Shown: positions 13,385 to 27,153, counted from the stretch's first letter. The stretch is DNA of 64,000 nt from Capitella teleta (GCA_000328365.1 KB299334.1:139750-203749); one strand, 5' to 3'. Numbers and translations: made by a program. The notes: generated by a model not told the origin, from the sequence alone.

Positions 13385-13998
13385 AATTTATTTTATATAG
13401 CGATCATTCAGTCCGAAGACAGCTCTGACACGCTGAACAAATGAAATTAAAATACATGCAACATTACAATGATCAAAAGCGGGAAAAACATAAACATTGT
13501 AAAAAGAACGGAATAAATGGGTTTTAAGATTTCGTTTAAAATGTGATATGTTGGTTTTACAACGGATTTCAAAAGGCAGAGAATTAAAAACAATAGGTCC
13601 ATTTACACTAAAAGCTCGTCGATGGAAGTTTGACTGATGACCCACGACCAGAATGTGTTGGTTTGCAGGACGGAGTGAACGACTAGGTTGGTACATGGAA
13701 TTTAAATCACATAAATAAGACGGGGCAAGATTGTTAAGACATTTAAAAACGAGAAGTGCAGTTTTAAACTCAATTCTCTTGCACACAGGGAGCCAGTGAA
13801 GGTCACGAAGAATTGGTGTCATGTGCATGTGAAAACCTCTCTTCCTCGTCACTATGCGCGCAGCAACATTTATTACGCGCTGAAGTCTTGATGTTACAGA
13901 AGCAGGAAGGCCGGCGAGAAGAGCATTGCCATACTGCAGACGTGATGGTATAAACGCATGCACAAGTTGAGCAGTGGTACCTGGTTGGACAGTGATGG
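13385..13998 (-). mobile_element. LINE (non-LTR retrotransposon) ORF2 C-terminal fragment
   Basis: An open frame from 13963 down to 13388 encodes the domain that follows the reverse transcriptase in many invertebrate LINEs: SRLQYGNALLAGLP, LQRVINVAARIVTRK, LHWLPVCKRIEFK and LAPSYLCDL. The upstream in-frame GTTAQLVHAF extends it to about 13998. It is cut off at the 5' end, as expected from incomplete target-primed reverse transcription. The 3' end (gatcgctatataaa, A-rich tail) is shared with the fragment at 36660-36845. A Jockey/CR1-like lineage is likely, but the clade is not assigned. Confidence 0.85.
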
Positions 13999-14163
13999 AT
14001 ATTTGTTCTCGATTAAGCAGGCTGCGCCTTCATGGCCGCGCTCGCTCGTATGCTCTCCGAGGAGTTGAGTTTCGTATATTTTTCGTGACAAACATAACGA
14101 TGCGCTTGCTGATTTGAAGCACATTTGAGCCAGCAGAGGGAGTGAGGTATGCAGGTTATTTTT

Positions 14164-14345
14164 GGTTAGGTTAGGTTAGGTTAGGTTAAGTTATTTTTGG
14201 TTAGGTTAGGTGTAAATTTTTTGTAACGTTAGATAACGTTACAATAACGTTACCTAACGTTACCATGGTAACTTTAGATAACGTTATTGCCCCCATCCTG
14301 AGTAACGTTAGATAACGTTATTTTGTAACGTTAGGGAAGGTTACC
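14164..14345. repeat. GGTTA tandem tract and AACGTT-rich palindromic block
   Basis: Positions 14164-14211 carry eight or so GGTTA units with interruptions. They are followed to 14345 by at least eight copies of taacgtta-like palindromes. Within this, 14242-14289 forms a hairpin with arms of about 21 bp (two or three mismatches) around a central ccatgg. It may be a small MITE. The GGTTA units resemble the TTAGG arthropod telomere unit but are too few to be a telomere. Confidence 0.55.
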
Positions 14346-15474
14346 TACACGTGTCTCCCACGTTTGCCTAACGTTCTGTGTTTGCTGGGGTGGAGCTCGT
14401 GAACGATTGGAGTGTGAGTTGGGGTTCTTGTTAAAGCTTCTTTGATAGTACATGTCCCCCTCTCTCTTTTTCAGTCTTATAGTGTTCTTTTCTGACAATA
14501 TCGTCAATATTTTGTACTCATAAAATTATAAATTGTACTAGTATTGACTCTCGGAATTTTAAAAAGTCAATTCATAAGCAGATAAGCCAGCTGTAGGGTC
14601 TATACCCTCGGGCGTTTGCCGGGGAAAAAAGAGCGTCTGCGCCGTCAACTTGTCAGAATTATCGATGTTTTCATGAATTATCTCACTTTTTTCGAGGTCA
14701 ATATTGTCATGTTGTTGGGAATTTTACTGAATACTTACCATTAAGGATATTTGTTTCGTATGATATCCTGAGACAAACACTATAAACTATGAAGTTTGTA
14801 AGTCAGCGTGGCGATCTGTGATGAATTTCGTTCGCCATTTTTGGCACTCAGCATACTTAAGCACAATAAAAAGGTAACTTATAAAAATAAAGTACTCCAC
14901 AACACTTGGCGGCTACAGTGCAGAGTTACGACAATTAAGTTTCTTTCTGGAATGAGTTCAGCATGCTTAAAGGCTGCAGTGCAGAGTTAGAACAATTAAG
15001 TTTCTTTCTGAAATTGGCACCAGTTGTGTTATAAAGTAAAACTGTCAAAAAAAGTAAAATATGATTCTTCACTGACCAAAGATTTTCATGGTTACTTTCT
15101 CTACATAAATGACATGTGTGTCCATAAAATTAAGGATTCAATCAATACGAAATCATTCTGGGATTTCTTTTATTGATAATGAGATACATTTATCTCAACG
15201 CAATCTCCAAAATGTCCAAATACGTTTAACATTGGTTTAATACCAAACTTCCGACACCCATACGAATCATGAGTAGCTTGTGAATTTGTAAAAAAAAAAA
15301 AAGTGAATTAGTTCACAGGATACCACCACGTGACTATGTTTTTATTAACATTGCTCACAATAACACACGAATAACCAATAATGTTTTATATTTGTTATTA
15401 AATATTTTGACGCAAACAAAACATATTCCATTAAACTCCAAATCATGCAACAATATATTTCAATTATTCTAAAT
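14346..15474. other. Spacer, short local duplication only
   Basis: A segment near 14912-14950 (cagtgcagagtta.gacaat) is repeated at about 14972-15010. Otherwise AT-rich, with no open frame of note. Confidence 0.4.
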
Positions 15475-15860
15475 ACAGAGGTTAAAAACGTTATTATATA
15501 TTGACATCCTTGTCATAAGTAAATAATTACATATATTTCATTAATTCTAAATACAGAGGTTAAAAACGTTATTATATATTGATATCCTTGTCATAATTAC
15601 ATAATTACATATTATTTTATTATTTTAAACACACAGGTTAAAAACGTTATTATATATTGATATCTATGTCAAAAGTACATAATTACACATATTTCATTAA
15701 TTCTAAATACAGAGGTTAAAAATGTTATTATATATTGATATCTATGTCATAAGTACATAATTACATATATTTCATGATTTCTAAATACAGAGGTTAAAAA
15801 CGTTATTATATATATTGACATCCTTGTCAAAAGTACACAATTTGTGTAATTATTAGATAT
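15475..15860. repeat. Tandem repeat, 78-bp unit, about five copies
   Basis: Units start at 'acagaggttaaaaacgtta' and run through 'tatatattga' and 'cttgtcat' to 'ttctaaat'. Copies are near-identical with a few substitutions and small indels. The array ends about 40 bp from the stop codon of the ankyrin-cGLR gene, so it probably lies in or next to that gene's 3' UTR. Confidence 0.85.
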
Positions 15861-15901
15861 AATTATTTCAAGAATTCAAAATTCATAGAAAAACAACGAG
15901 T

Positions 15902-18900
15902 CTAAAAAGACAAGTTCAGGCGTAGTGTTTCACCGGGGATCCATTTGTCAGTGTGGAGTATGCATCTGTGGCCACCGTTGTCGCTGACAATTTCCTCCAG
16001 TTTTGAGCGAACAGAAATGATCCTTTTGAGCCACTCATGTCGGGACACCTCCTGCGTGTCCTTGTGTTGTTGGAATGCAATCAGAAGAGCTTTCTTCATC
16101 ACATAAGACGGTTTGAAAATGTCTCCAAAATGTTTGCCACACCAACTGAAATGGTCAGAGCCAAGCGATTTTCCGAGCACATATGCTTCTTTGGCTGCCT
16201 TGGGGAGTGAATCAAACAACACATTCTCATAATCAGTGCAAGATATATCAAAGCCATGCCCTTCGCGAAGTAATGCGTAGAGTTGGCACTTGGAGAAGTC
16301 CACGGAGATAGGCCATTCAATTTGTTTTGTTATAGGAGCTGGAATCTTGAGAGGCACGCAAGGAATGAGATCAACGGAAATGTGAAGATTCTTGTATAAA
16401 GAGCCATTGAACACCAAGTTCAGACAGACGCCTGCATTCTTCCGCTCACAGCTTAGAACACTCAAATGGGATCCCTCCAATGTTGGAATTGCCATAAGTA
16501 TTTTCATCGAAGAAAACAGTATGACTTCATTCATATAGTCGGGTTTTAGATCAATGAGGAAAGAGTTCCGTAAACGTTTCATAAATGCTTTACATGGGTC
16601 AATGGCTTGCACTTGACATTCTTTGGCAAAATTATTCATTTGGAGCATGAAATCAAATTCATCTGGAGGCCCACATTTGGTTCTTTCCGCCATGCTCCCT
16701 CTCAACTTTGGAGTGAGAGCAAAGAAAGGGTATCGACGTCCAAACTCCTCAATAAAACGGTTGATAAGATCCTCCACTTCCTCTCTCACCAACTCAGCTT
16801 CTTCCTGGAAGCATTCCTCTTGGTATTTCATTGAACCCAGGACAGGTGACTTCAGCAGAGATGTGTAAATTGCATCAATGTCCGCTTCATTTACCTCTTC
16901 CTTCATCAATTCTGTGAATTCGTCATAATTCATGGATGCAGATGTTGATTGCATCTCATGCAATATTTTCAAATTGAATGTTTCTGATTTCAACGAATCA
17001 TCTGCATCACTCAGCATTTGCGCAATGTCGCCATAGCCTAGCAATTTGGCAAGGTCAGCCGCAGTTCTGCCTTTGTGGTCCTTCTGGTCTTTTTTGCATC
17101 CCATTTTAAGCAGAAGTTGAGTGGTTTCAGTTCTATTGTTGAATGCAGCGTAATGCAAAGGAGTAGAGCCAAAATCGTCCGCTTCGTTGATAGAATCTTC
17201 TCTGCATTCCTCGAGCAACGACTTCAGTGGTTCTGCCATCCCCGCTCCTGCCGCATAGTTAAGTACAGAAGCCCCATGGTTGTCCTTTTTGGTCACATTG
17301 AAACCTTTCTTCAAGAATGTTGAAATCATGTCTGCACAACCAGTCTTGAATTTCAGAGTGAGTGAAATATTTCTCGAAATCATTTTGTCCAACAGGAGAT
17401 CACAGGAGAGCAGCATAAGCACAACAGGCGTCCACCCATTGTCATCTGTTGCATTTATCACAAAAGTATCTGTATATTTCTCTGTTATGGCCATCAGGCG
17501 ATCGAAGTTCCCATTAGGTTGATATTCGAACATGATATCAACAGATGAAGTGAGGGAGTGAAGAAAGTTCCGCCCGTGATAACCGATCCGGTTAAAATCC
17601 TCTGTATGATCAAGAAGGAAAGTTAGTTTTTTTGATACCAAGATGGTACATAGATATTCAGAGAAGCATGTCAGCCAGGTCAGCATGAAGGTCAGGCCAT
17701 CTGAAGTTTGTTTGAGCAATTCTGGATTGAATTTGAATTGAACATCTTCCAAAAAACTGTTATCGTCAGCATTATTAAAGTCTGCCACTCCTAAAAAGAA
17801 TGAATATGCTTCGTATCTTTCACCCATAAGGTTCCAATTTTTATATGCGTCTTGTCCGATGTTAGGCATTGGACCATAAAAATATTGTTCGAATCCTATC
17901 TTCGGATCAAAATGTGGAATTGATGTGCTATTCATCAAGGTATCGTCCATCTGAGCGGGGAATTCACAATGATAATTTCTAAAGTTTGCGTTTGCCTTAT
18001 ATTTACGTAAAATATCTGCAATTGGTTTACGCCTTTTCCACATGGCGTAATGCAAAGGTGTGTTCCCGTCATTGTCTGAAGTGTTAGCATCAGCACCATG
18101 TTGAAGTAGAATTTCCACAATGGAAGAATTCTTCAGTCCATAATTTGTGTGAAGCGGAGCATTTCCAAGACGATTACGAATGTTGACATCTGCTCCATTC
18201 TGCACCAAGACTTGCACTATATTTATTACAATATTTTCATCTTCACGTACGGTCAGCAACGCACAATGAAGAGGAGTATTTCCATCAGTATTGCTCTTAT
18301 TGATTGCAGCGCCTTTCTTCAGAAGGAATCTCACCGTGTGAACATTGCCCATGTTGCATGCATGGTGAAGAGGTGTATTCCCAGATAGATCTCCACGGTT
18401 GACGTCTGCTCCATACTCCAGTAAATGTTCCACGATTTCTTCCAGTACGTATTGATCTTTGACGCAAATTAACGCGGCATGGATACTATTTCCCCCAAAA
18501 TCCTGCGAGGTAGCTTCAGGGTTGGCTCCCTTTTCCAGAAATATCCGCACAATATTAGAGTAGCCGCAATCCATAGCAATGAATAGAGGCGAAATTTCAT
18601 GTGTCTCCTCGGTACGTCCTTTTCTTTTCAATCTGATGTCTAAAGGTATTGTAACATCGGCACCATATTCAATAAATAGATTCACAAGGTGTTCTATTAG
18701 GCCTGCATGTTCATCTTTTATATCCAACAAGGCGCGATGAAGAACTGTATGTCCCTTGTCGTCCTTTAGATTGGGATCAGCGTTCTTTTCAAGTAGTTTG
18801 ATCAGACTTTTAAGATGCGTTTTCGCTAATGCAACCGAAAGAGGGGAACGTCCTTTCTTATCAACTAAATTGACATCAGCTCCTCCCTCGATCAACAGTT

Positions 18901-21571
18901 CCATGATCTCTGCTTGGGTAGTTTCGTCAGGTACTTCCATCATAACTGTAATGCAGAGCAGTCCATCCCTCGTTATTCTGCTTATCGGGATCGGCGTCAT
19001 GTCGGAGTAGTTTATCTACGATGCGAGCATTCCCTTTTGATGATACTACATGGAGAGGTGAAATTCCTTCTTCATTTGCAATGTTGACATCTGCGCCATA
19101 TTTCATCAGAATATCCACGATTTGCTTCTGTTTTTCGACATCACCGATGCAAACAAGAGCTGCCATGAGAGGAGTGTAGCCCTTTTGGTATGTTGTGTTT
19201 ACTTCTGCTGTTTTTCTTTTCAGAATTTCGTTTACGTCAAGAGCATTTCCTGCTATCACGGCACGGCGAAGAGCCTCTTCATTCGATTTCTTGACAACTG
19301 CAATGGAGAGAAATCATTCAATGGAAATTGACATAATGTGGGATGACATGGATTCTGTGTCGACGGTCAAAATTGCTAGCGAGTAATTAATATAATATTT
19401 ATATATTTAGGTCCGCATACAGGGTGATTTAGAACTATTTACAACTATCAGTTGTGTTTACTGGATAAAATGTTCTGTTACATGAACGACTTGTTCTATA
19501 AAACCACATAATGTACAACCAAAACTAATTACCATTCGTGTATTTGGAGCAACCTCTCACCGGCGACTTCCGTTAACGTTTAAATCAACAATGCATCCTC
19601 AGCTATAGACATTTCAATAATGCTAACAGTTGAGATTGAAGTGGTCTAGCTAATTGAGTACTTTCTCGCGAAAAAACATCTGTCTATGGTGGTAAATACT
19701 ATATATATTATACTATATATGCAAAAGAAGCACAGCGGTCCAACATAGTATAATGACTATGCAGGAATAGCAACGTCATTAAAGAGGATCTGTGGGGCCG
19801 ATTCCAGAAAGAAACTTAACTTTGGGACTTAAGTAAAGTCCCCCAGGCATTAAGTTAAGTTTTCAAGTTAAGTCGATTCCGCAAACGCATTTTTGCTGAA
19901 CTTAACTTAAGTAGCGTAAATCGGATTTGGCTATCTGCCAAGGAACGTATAAAACATGGTAGGAAATTTGATCAGTAGTAAACGAACCTTACAACATGAC
20001 TTTTATGAATTGTTTATGATTTTTCCAAAACTTTATCGAAAACGAAAGCATCACAAACGCGAAATGCGAGTGTATAGCATCGTTGATGCTTAATCATAAC
20101 GCAACAAGTGCTCTTTTTTCCGCTTTACAGTCATAACATTTTAGCGCTGATGAAAAAATTAAAACAAAAACAAAATCCCATCTGCGTTAAATGTGTATCA
20201 ACGCACTAGGGTGTCTTCTGGGATGCCTAGCTTCCAGAGCATTGCTCCTGTCTGGAAGGCTCCTTCTAGATGTTGACACAATAGCATTAATCCGGCGTCT
20301 TCTGATCGGCGCCATCTTGAATTCACAAAGTTTGATTTAAGTCAGGTGGAGATGTCACTTAAGTTTTGCAGGGTCTAGAGGGCTTAAGTTTGTTTCTGGA
20401 ATTGTTTTAGTCAACTTAACTCCTCCCGAACTTAGTTTTACTACTTAAGTTTCTTTCGGGAATCGGCCCCTGTTCAATTTGGAATCTAATTAGATCGATT
20501 CTATAGAATATTGTGAATGCAAAGATATTTGAAACGTTCTGTCTACTATGAATAAAATTCAAAATCAATCAAAGTACGACTTTCTTACTCAGGCAGAATA
20601 GCTTGAAACGAGAGTGCGAGATTTCTTTATGAGAGCTGAATGAACTATATGCACTCGGCAGCTCCCATTGTTAAAAAGAGGAAAATCGATTTTATGACAT
20701 CACAACAACAGGAAATCGAACGCGAGATGAAAGCAATATTTTCTCTCTCTCTCAAATTCGATGAATGAAGAAATTAGGCCACAGCAAGTGTAACGGTGTG
20801 GTAAAAGTTGTCAGCAGAAAAGCATGTTTGGCTTTTGTTGTGCATATTCTATCATTTGTTACTATTTCAAAACAATCAAAAATCCTCTTTAACCCGTTCT
20901 AAAGATTCGCACATATTATCTATTTCTTAACCTCATTCAGATCGGTAAAACATTTATATAAACATGAGTTGTTATACAGAGCTGGGATATGTTTGTGTCT
21001 TTACAAGGCCAGGTGACGGAAAGGAATGCAATAACCTTTCTTCTGACATGTACTTTGAACGTTAAACTCAACGATCACCGTGTTAGACTTGAACTTGAAA
21101 CGACATTGGCATCTTTTGAAACAAGCAATGAGACCGTGTTGTGGTAAATGATATTACATATGTGTAAACACAACTGACCTGTGTTGCCTTTAGTTGCAGT
21201 GCGTATTTCAGTGATTTGAGGCTGTAGGATCTTGTCTCTTTGCTCTTGTTTGTCTAGGTGGGCTTCCTCTGAGGTCCCTGGAAGATTTGATCTGCAGCCT
21301 GCCAGTCTCCTTGCTTCCACTCCATGATCGGCTGAGCTCTCTACAGGCAATGATTAATTATAAATGTATAAAGTGTGCATTTGGCTTGATTATAGGTTAA
21401 AATATACATGCATTTTTGATCTGACAGGAAATTTTTGGTAAATTATGTAAAATTCAACTGACCTGTGGTTAGTTCTGTGGGCCTCTTTCGTTGCTCTGCA
21501 TCCTTGTTCGACCCATCAGCTGGCACATCATGGTTAGCTGGCCTGTCCTTCTTGGCTTTTACCTTAGGCAT
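15902..21571 (-). CDS. Ankyrin repeat-cGAS-like receptor (cGLR/Mab-21 domain) fusion
   Basis: Exons on the minus strand are 21571-21463, 21340-21179 and 19297-15902, joined by GT-AG introns in phase (about 1,221 residues). The basic N-terminus begins MPKVKAKKDRPAN. About 12 ankyrin repeats follow, then a non-repeat middle (from YHCEFPAQM), about four more ankyrins, and a C-terminal nucleotidyltransferase. Its active site GSMAERTKCGPPDEFDFML mirrors cGAS: Ser (about residue 958), Glu 12 later, then Glu-x-Asp. The third acid is in HISVDLIPC, 94 residues on (92 in human cGAS). The C-terminal helix KPSYVMKKALL fits Mab-21 proteins. I see no cGAS zinc-thumb motif. Known relatives make cyclic dinucleotides on sensing nucleic acid and signal to STING. 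The ligand here is unknown. One net +1/-2 frameshift lies between 18927 and 19010. Confidence 0.88.
15905..16880 (-). other. cGAS-like nucleotidyltransferase/Mab-21 domain of the ankyrin fusion
   Basis: Catalytic codons are Ser at 16696, Glu at 16660, Asp at 16654 and a third Asp at 16372 (first base of each, minus strand). A helical lead-in (AELVREEVEDLINRFIEEF) precedes the GS motif, as the spine helix does in cGAS. All metal-binding residues are present, so catalysis is plausible. Many Mab-21 relatives lack these acids. Confidence 0.85.
16960..19297 (-). other. Ankyrin repeat region with alternating 39/33-residue units
   Basis: Repeats alternate between long units of 38-39 residues (for example ATSQDFGGNSIHAA...EYGADVN) and standard 33-residue units (for example RGDLSGNTPLHHACNMGNV...GAAIN). 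A two-repeat module of about 72 residues was therefore probably duplicated several times. A second group of about four repeats follows a non-repeat stretch of roughly 180 residues. Confidence 0.8.
19794..20470. mobile_element. Non-autonomous DNA transposon in intron 2 of the ankyrin-cGLR gene
   Basis: The left end, ggggccgattccagaaagaa, is the inverted complement of the right end, ttctttcgggaatcggcccc (one mismatch). Subterminal 'cttaactt/aagttaag' motifs also mirror each other. It is 677 bp with no transposase frame. A 3-bp tgt flanks both sides, a possible target duplication. Confidence 0.85.
20585..20760 (-). repeat. Dispersed repeat, copy 2 (partner at 1537-1725)
   Basis: The reverse complement aligns with the copy at 1537 through 'tctcgcgttcgatttc', 'gtgatgtcataaaat', 'caatgggagc' and 'gaaatctcgcactc'. 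It lies in intron 2 of the ankyrin-cGLR gene. Confidence 0.5.
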
Positions 21572-23560
<1,989 letters not shown>

Positions 23561-23599
23561 CTTTTTTTTTCTTTTTTCTTTTTTTTTTCTTTTTTTTTT

Positions 23600-24600
23600 T
23601 TGCGGCTCCTCAAGCATATTGTATCATCGAGTTCCTCAAGATTCTATTCTTGGTCCGCTTGTATTCTTACTTTTATTAACAATTTACCAACCGCTGCATC
23701 CAATTGCACGATAGCTTGGTTCGCTGATGACAGCAAGTGTTTTAAAGATATAAATGAGATCAATGATTGCCTCCTAACAGCGAAAGATCTAAATAAAATT
23801 CTCGAGTGGAGTCAATTATGGAATATACATTTCAACCCTTTCAAGTGCAAGGTTTTAACAATTACTTGCCGTCATAAAAAGTATCATTCGATTGCTCGAT
23901 GAATGGCATGTCCATCGACCATGTTTGCACTTTTACAAACCTTGGTGTTGTAATTGATGAAAACCTGTCTTTTAATATACATATCGACAATTTTATATCC
24001 AAGTGCAACAAATTTTGTGGTTTTATTAAGAGAAGTGTTGGTTTTAATGCTCCTTTTATTGTTAAATGCTCTCTTTATAAATTGTTGTGTTTATCTACTC
24101 ATGATTATTGTTCTCTTGTCTGGTCGCCTCATACTGTTTTTAATATTGAGAACTTTGAGTTTATCCAGCGTTCGATGACCAAATTTATCTTAAACAATTA
24201 TGATATTTCTTATGTTCAACGCTGTAAGGATTCGAAGATATTACTAATGTGTTTCAGAAGAGAGATCAACGACGTTTTATTCTTGTTTAAATATCTTCAT
24301 GGTTTTACTTCTGCTGAATTTATCTCTGAAATATCTTTTACAACTCAGTCACGAAACATGCGCTCTGCGAGTGATGGTCTTTTAACTGCTCAACCAGTTC
24401 GCACTGAATCTTTTAAAGCATCCTATTTTAATCGCATTGCTAAATTGTGGAATATTTTACCTGATCATATTCGTAATTGCTCTTAACATTATAAAGTAGA
24501 AATTGAATGTATTGTACAGAGACAGGCTAATGAATTTTAATCCGGATGATATTTGTACTTGGACCTCGACTTGTTGTTGCCAATGTTTTTACCATACTTA
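23600..24600 (+). mobile_element. LINE fragment, reverse transcriptase C-terminal half
   Basis: The frames hold, in order, RVPQDSILGP (the GxPQG-type motif, here altered), INNLP, the catalytic FADDS (YADD position), then LGVVIDENLSFNIHID and HDYCSLVWSP, and a C-terminal FNRIAKLWNILPDHI. These are non-LTR reverse transcriptase and post-RT signatures. The text changes frame near 23660 and near 23900, and a last shifted piece (FNPDDICTWTSTCCC) reaches about 24590. It is therefore a decayed, 5'-truncated copy. T-rich sequence bounds it on the left. It is a different family from the LINE at 13385. Confidence 0.85.
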
Positions 24601-24739
24601 AATGCCCCGTTTCATTTTACCACCGTTTATTTTTATTGCCAGCAGCTCAAAGGTCTCGTCTGTTTTGCTGGGCGACTGCATGCATCATATTTTATATGCC
24701 TCATGCCTCTTTATATTTCAATGAATGACTTCTTGCATA

Positions 24740-26700
24740 TACATGTAGCAAGAGTTTTAGTTGTCAATGATCAGGTAATGGTCTTCTAATCAGATTTAAA
24801 CAGAATCGAGGCAACCTTTATGGTCGGGGGTTCCCCATGACAAGAGTAGTAGGTAGCCGAAGAGCACACTAATTATTAGAGAGTGTGACTCATAAGTGGC
24901 TCTGTAATTTTGACCAAGTATAACCCAATAGCGGTGTTTGCTTCCATTATACATCCCTAAACTCAACTGTTATCTCATTAATTATTGTTGCATCAAAATA
25001 ATACTCAAATGGTATAAATGAATTAATGAATAGATGAGTGGATTCTCACGACACTGTTGCTATCATTGTAATAATTAGTGCCTCACTGGTATAACTAATC
25101 ATATTCTACTTGCAGGATCGAAGATAATCGCACAGTGTTATATTACATGTATTCCCTAACACAAGTCTATATTATGCTTTTTATTTGGCTAATTCTTCAG
25201 CCTCGTTTTCGTAAGAACCATAATATACATCGAACACGAATGAAAAAAATCGGATTATTTTTGGTTTTATGTTTTCTTTCACATGGGTGCGAGACACTTA
25301 GGTCGGGATACGTCCCTGGTACAAATAATATCTCAATGAAGAGACGCCCAATTTGCTGGTTTCTTGTCATACTGATCAAGCTGCAATTTGTCAACGTTTG
25401 TTCAAGAGTAATTTTGCATCTCCAATATCTACGAAGGAGTTCATGTCTTGGAAACTCATGACAGGTAACAGTGAAGTAAATGTATGTGTACTGGTATAAC
25501 CATGATTGAGGTAGAACATAAGATGTCTGCATATTTCATTGAAAGTCAGGTAATTAGGATATTGAATTGTTTGCCAAGTCCCGCTTTCTAATTGGACGTA
25601 CGCTGTCCGCATATTGCTGATTCATATTGCAAGCTTAAATGATAATAAATAGAAATATCCCTGTGAGTTGGATGCAGACCTCCTTGACGTACTATCAAGT
25701 ACGGTCTGTGTGAGTCATATTGATGTGGTATAACTATAGAGCCATGCAAGAATTTGAGGGCAAGAGAATTTTCGGCATTCAATTTATGTACAGATTTTTA
25801 TATAGGCCTACTAATAACTAGTACATGTAGTACCATTTATATGTAGATTTTATAAATCTTAATGCGTGTTATAGCACTATGATATTGCATACCGGTAATT
25901 AAGCGACATCAATGTCTATGTATACTGGATAATCAACCAATCAGCGGCCAGCACACGACGCTAAACAATCAGAGGGAGGAGCAGAAAATCACAGAAATAT
26001 ATTATTCTTCTACCACATTATGATTAGACGCGGTTGTTAGCGCAAGACAAGTGTCTCCTGGTTTGTGATTATATGCACACCGAGTCCTTGGATACCGGAC
26101 AATGAGAATTTCACACGAAACAGCGATGAAAAACCAAATAGTGGCTAATTTCCAGAATATTCCACCGTTTTGACAAATATTAAACACCACAAAGTACTAA
26201 TGTGTGACTCAATATGATTGGTCACCAAAATCACTGCTGCACTTGACCTGGAGGCTGAGATAGGCTGATAGCCGTGGACCGCTTTTCATAGTGTGTAGGT
26301 AATTTTCTGACCGCCCGTAGCTCAAATGATATCATTTCGCGCTCTCTGCATCCAAGAGCATTGTATTAGGGATATTAATATATTATAAAGGGAAATAGAA
26401 AGACGTCCACGAGAAACACGCATATTACCAGCAAGGGCAAGAAGAGCATTGCACATGCGCGGAGTTGGCCTAGATGACGATTTAAACGCCTCGTGTGTGG
26501 CAGGGGAACCCCCCAGGGACCAAATGCATCATCAGTGCACTAAAGACTAGTAATTAGAAATTACTCTCACGATACTTCAACCCACAACACGAGAATATTG
26601 CGACCCCGCCTCAATTCATTCAGGTGGAAGAATGCACTAAGAGCGAGGCTTCAATCCACGCATATTGTTCAAATGGAAAAGAAATAATCTGAAACTCAGA
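24740..26700. other. Spacer, no gene supported
   Basis: On the minus strand between about 25,800 and 25,200 several adjoining open frames look mildly protein-like (HGSIVIPHQYDSHRPYLIV, RQGGLHPTHRDIS) but change frame. I recognise no family and call nothing. Confidence 0.35.
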
Positions 26701-26725
26701 GAAATTTTGTTGATAATAAACAGTA

Positions 26726-26731
26726 TTTATT
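26726..26731 (-). promoter_or_regulatory. Candidate polyadenylation signal of RRM-array gene A
   Basis: AATAAA on the minus strand, about 420 bases after the stop codon at 27154. No other strong hexamer is closer. Cleavage-site evidence is lacking. Confidence 0.35.
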
Positions 26732-27153
26732 ATAATCATTAACAAGTAAAACTTGTTCAATTTCGAAAATGCTTTAGAAAATAAAAGATAAAAACGCTAG
26801 CTGCCATCAGATGTGCATGGATGAAGCCTTCAATCGGTGGTCTGCAAAAAGAGAAGGAAAAAAGAAGCCACATTTAGAGAATAAAACAGACACAAACGAT
26901 AAAATTGGCAGAAGGCATAAGATCGATGGGCCATAAGCAGATATCTTGTTGCATCACAACGAATCATCTCTGTTGCAATAAATGCTATTGATCGACCATG
27001 AATCTCCAGCCGTGCGTAATGAACAACATTCGATTATTTCATGTCTGATTGGTTTTTCGATTATGCAATGCTTAACTCTCATGCTACTTTATCTTTTTCC
27101 TGTGTACTTATGCCATAACTAAAACAACACTAAACATGATTTAAGGCATGACA

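Noticed and set aside
14164-14211. Interstitial telomere
   Set aside because: Only about eight GGTTA units with interruptions. This is too short to claim a telomere or fusion point.
25190-25790. Possible small gene on either strand
   Set aside because: Several frames look mildly protein-like but shift and match no family or splice pattern that I can support.
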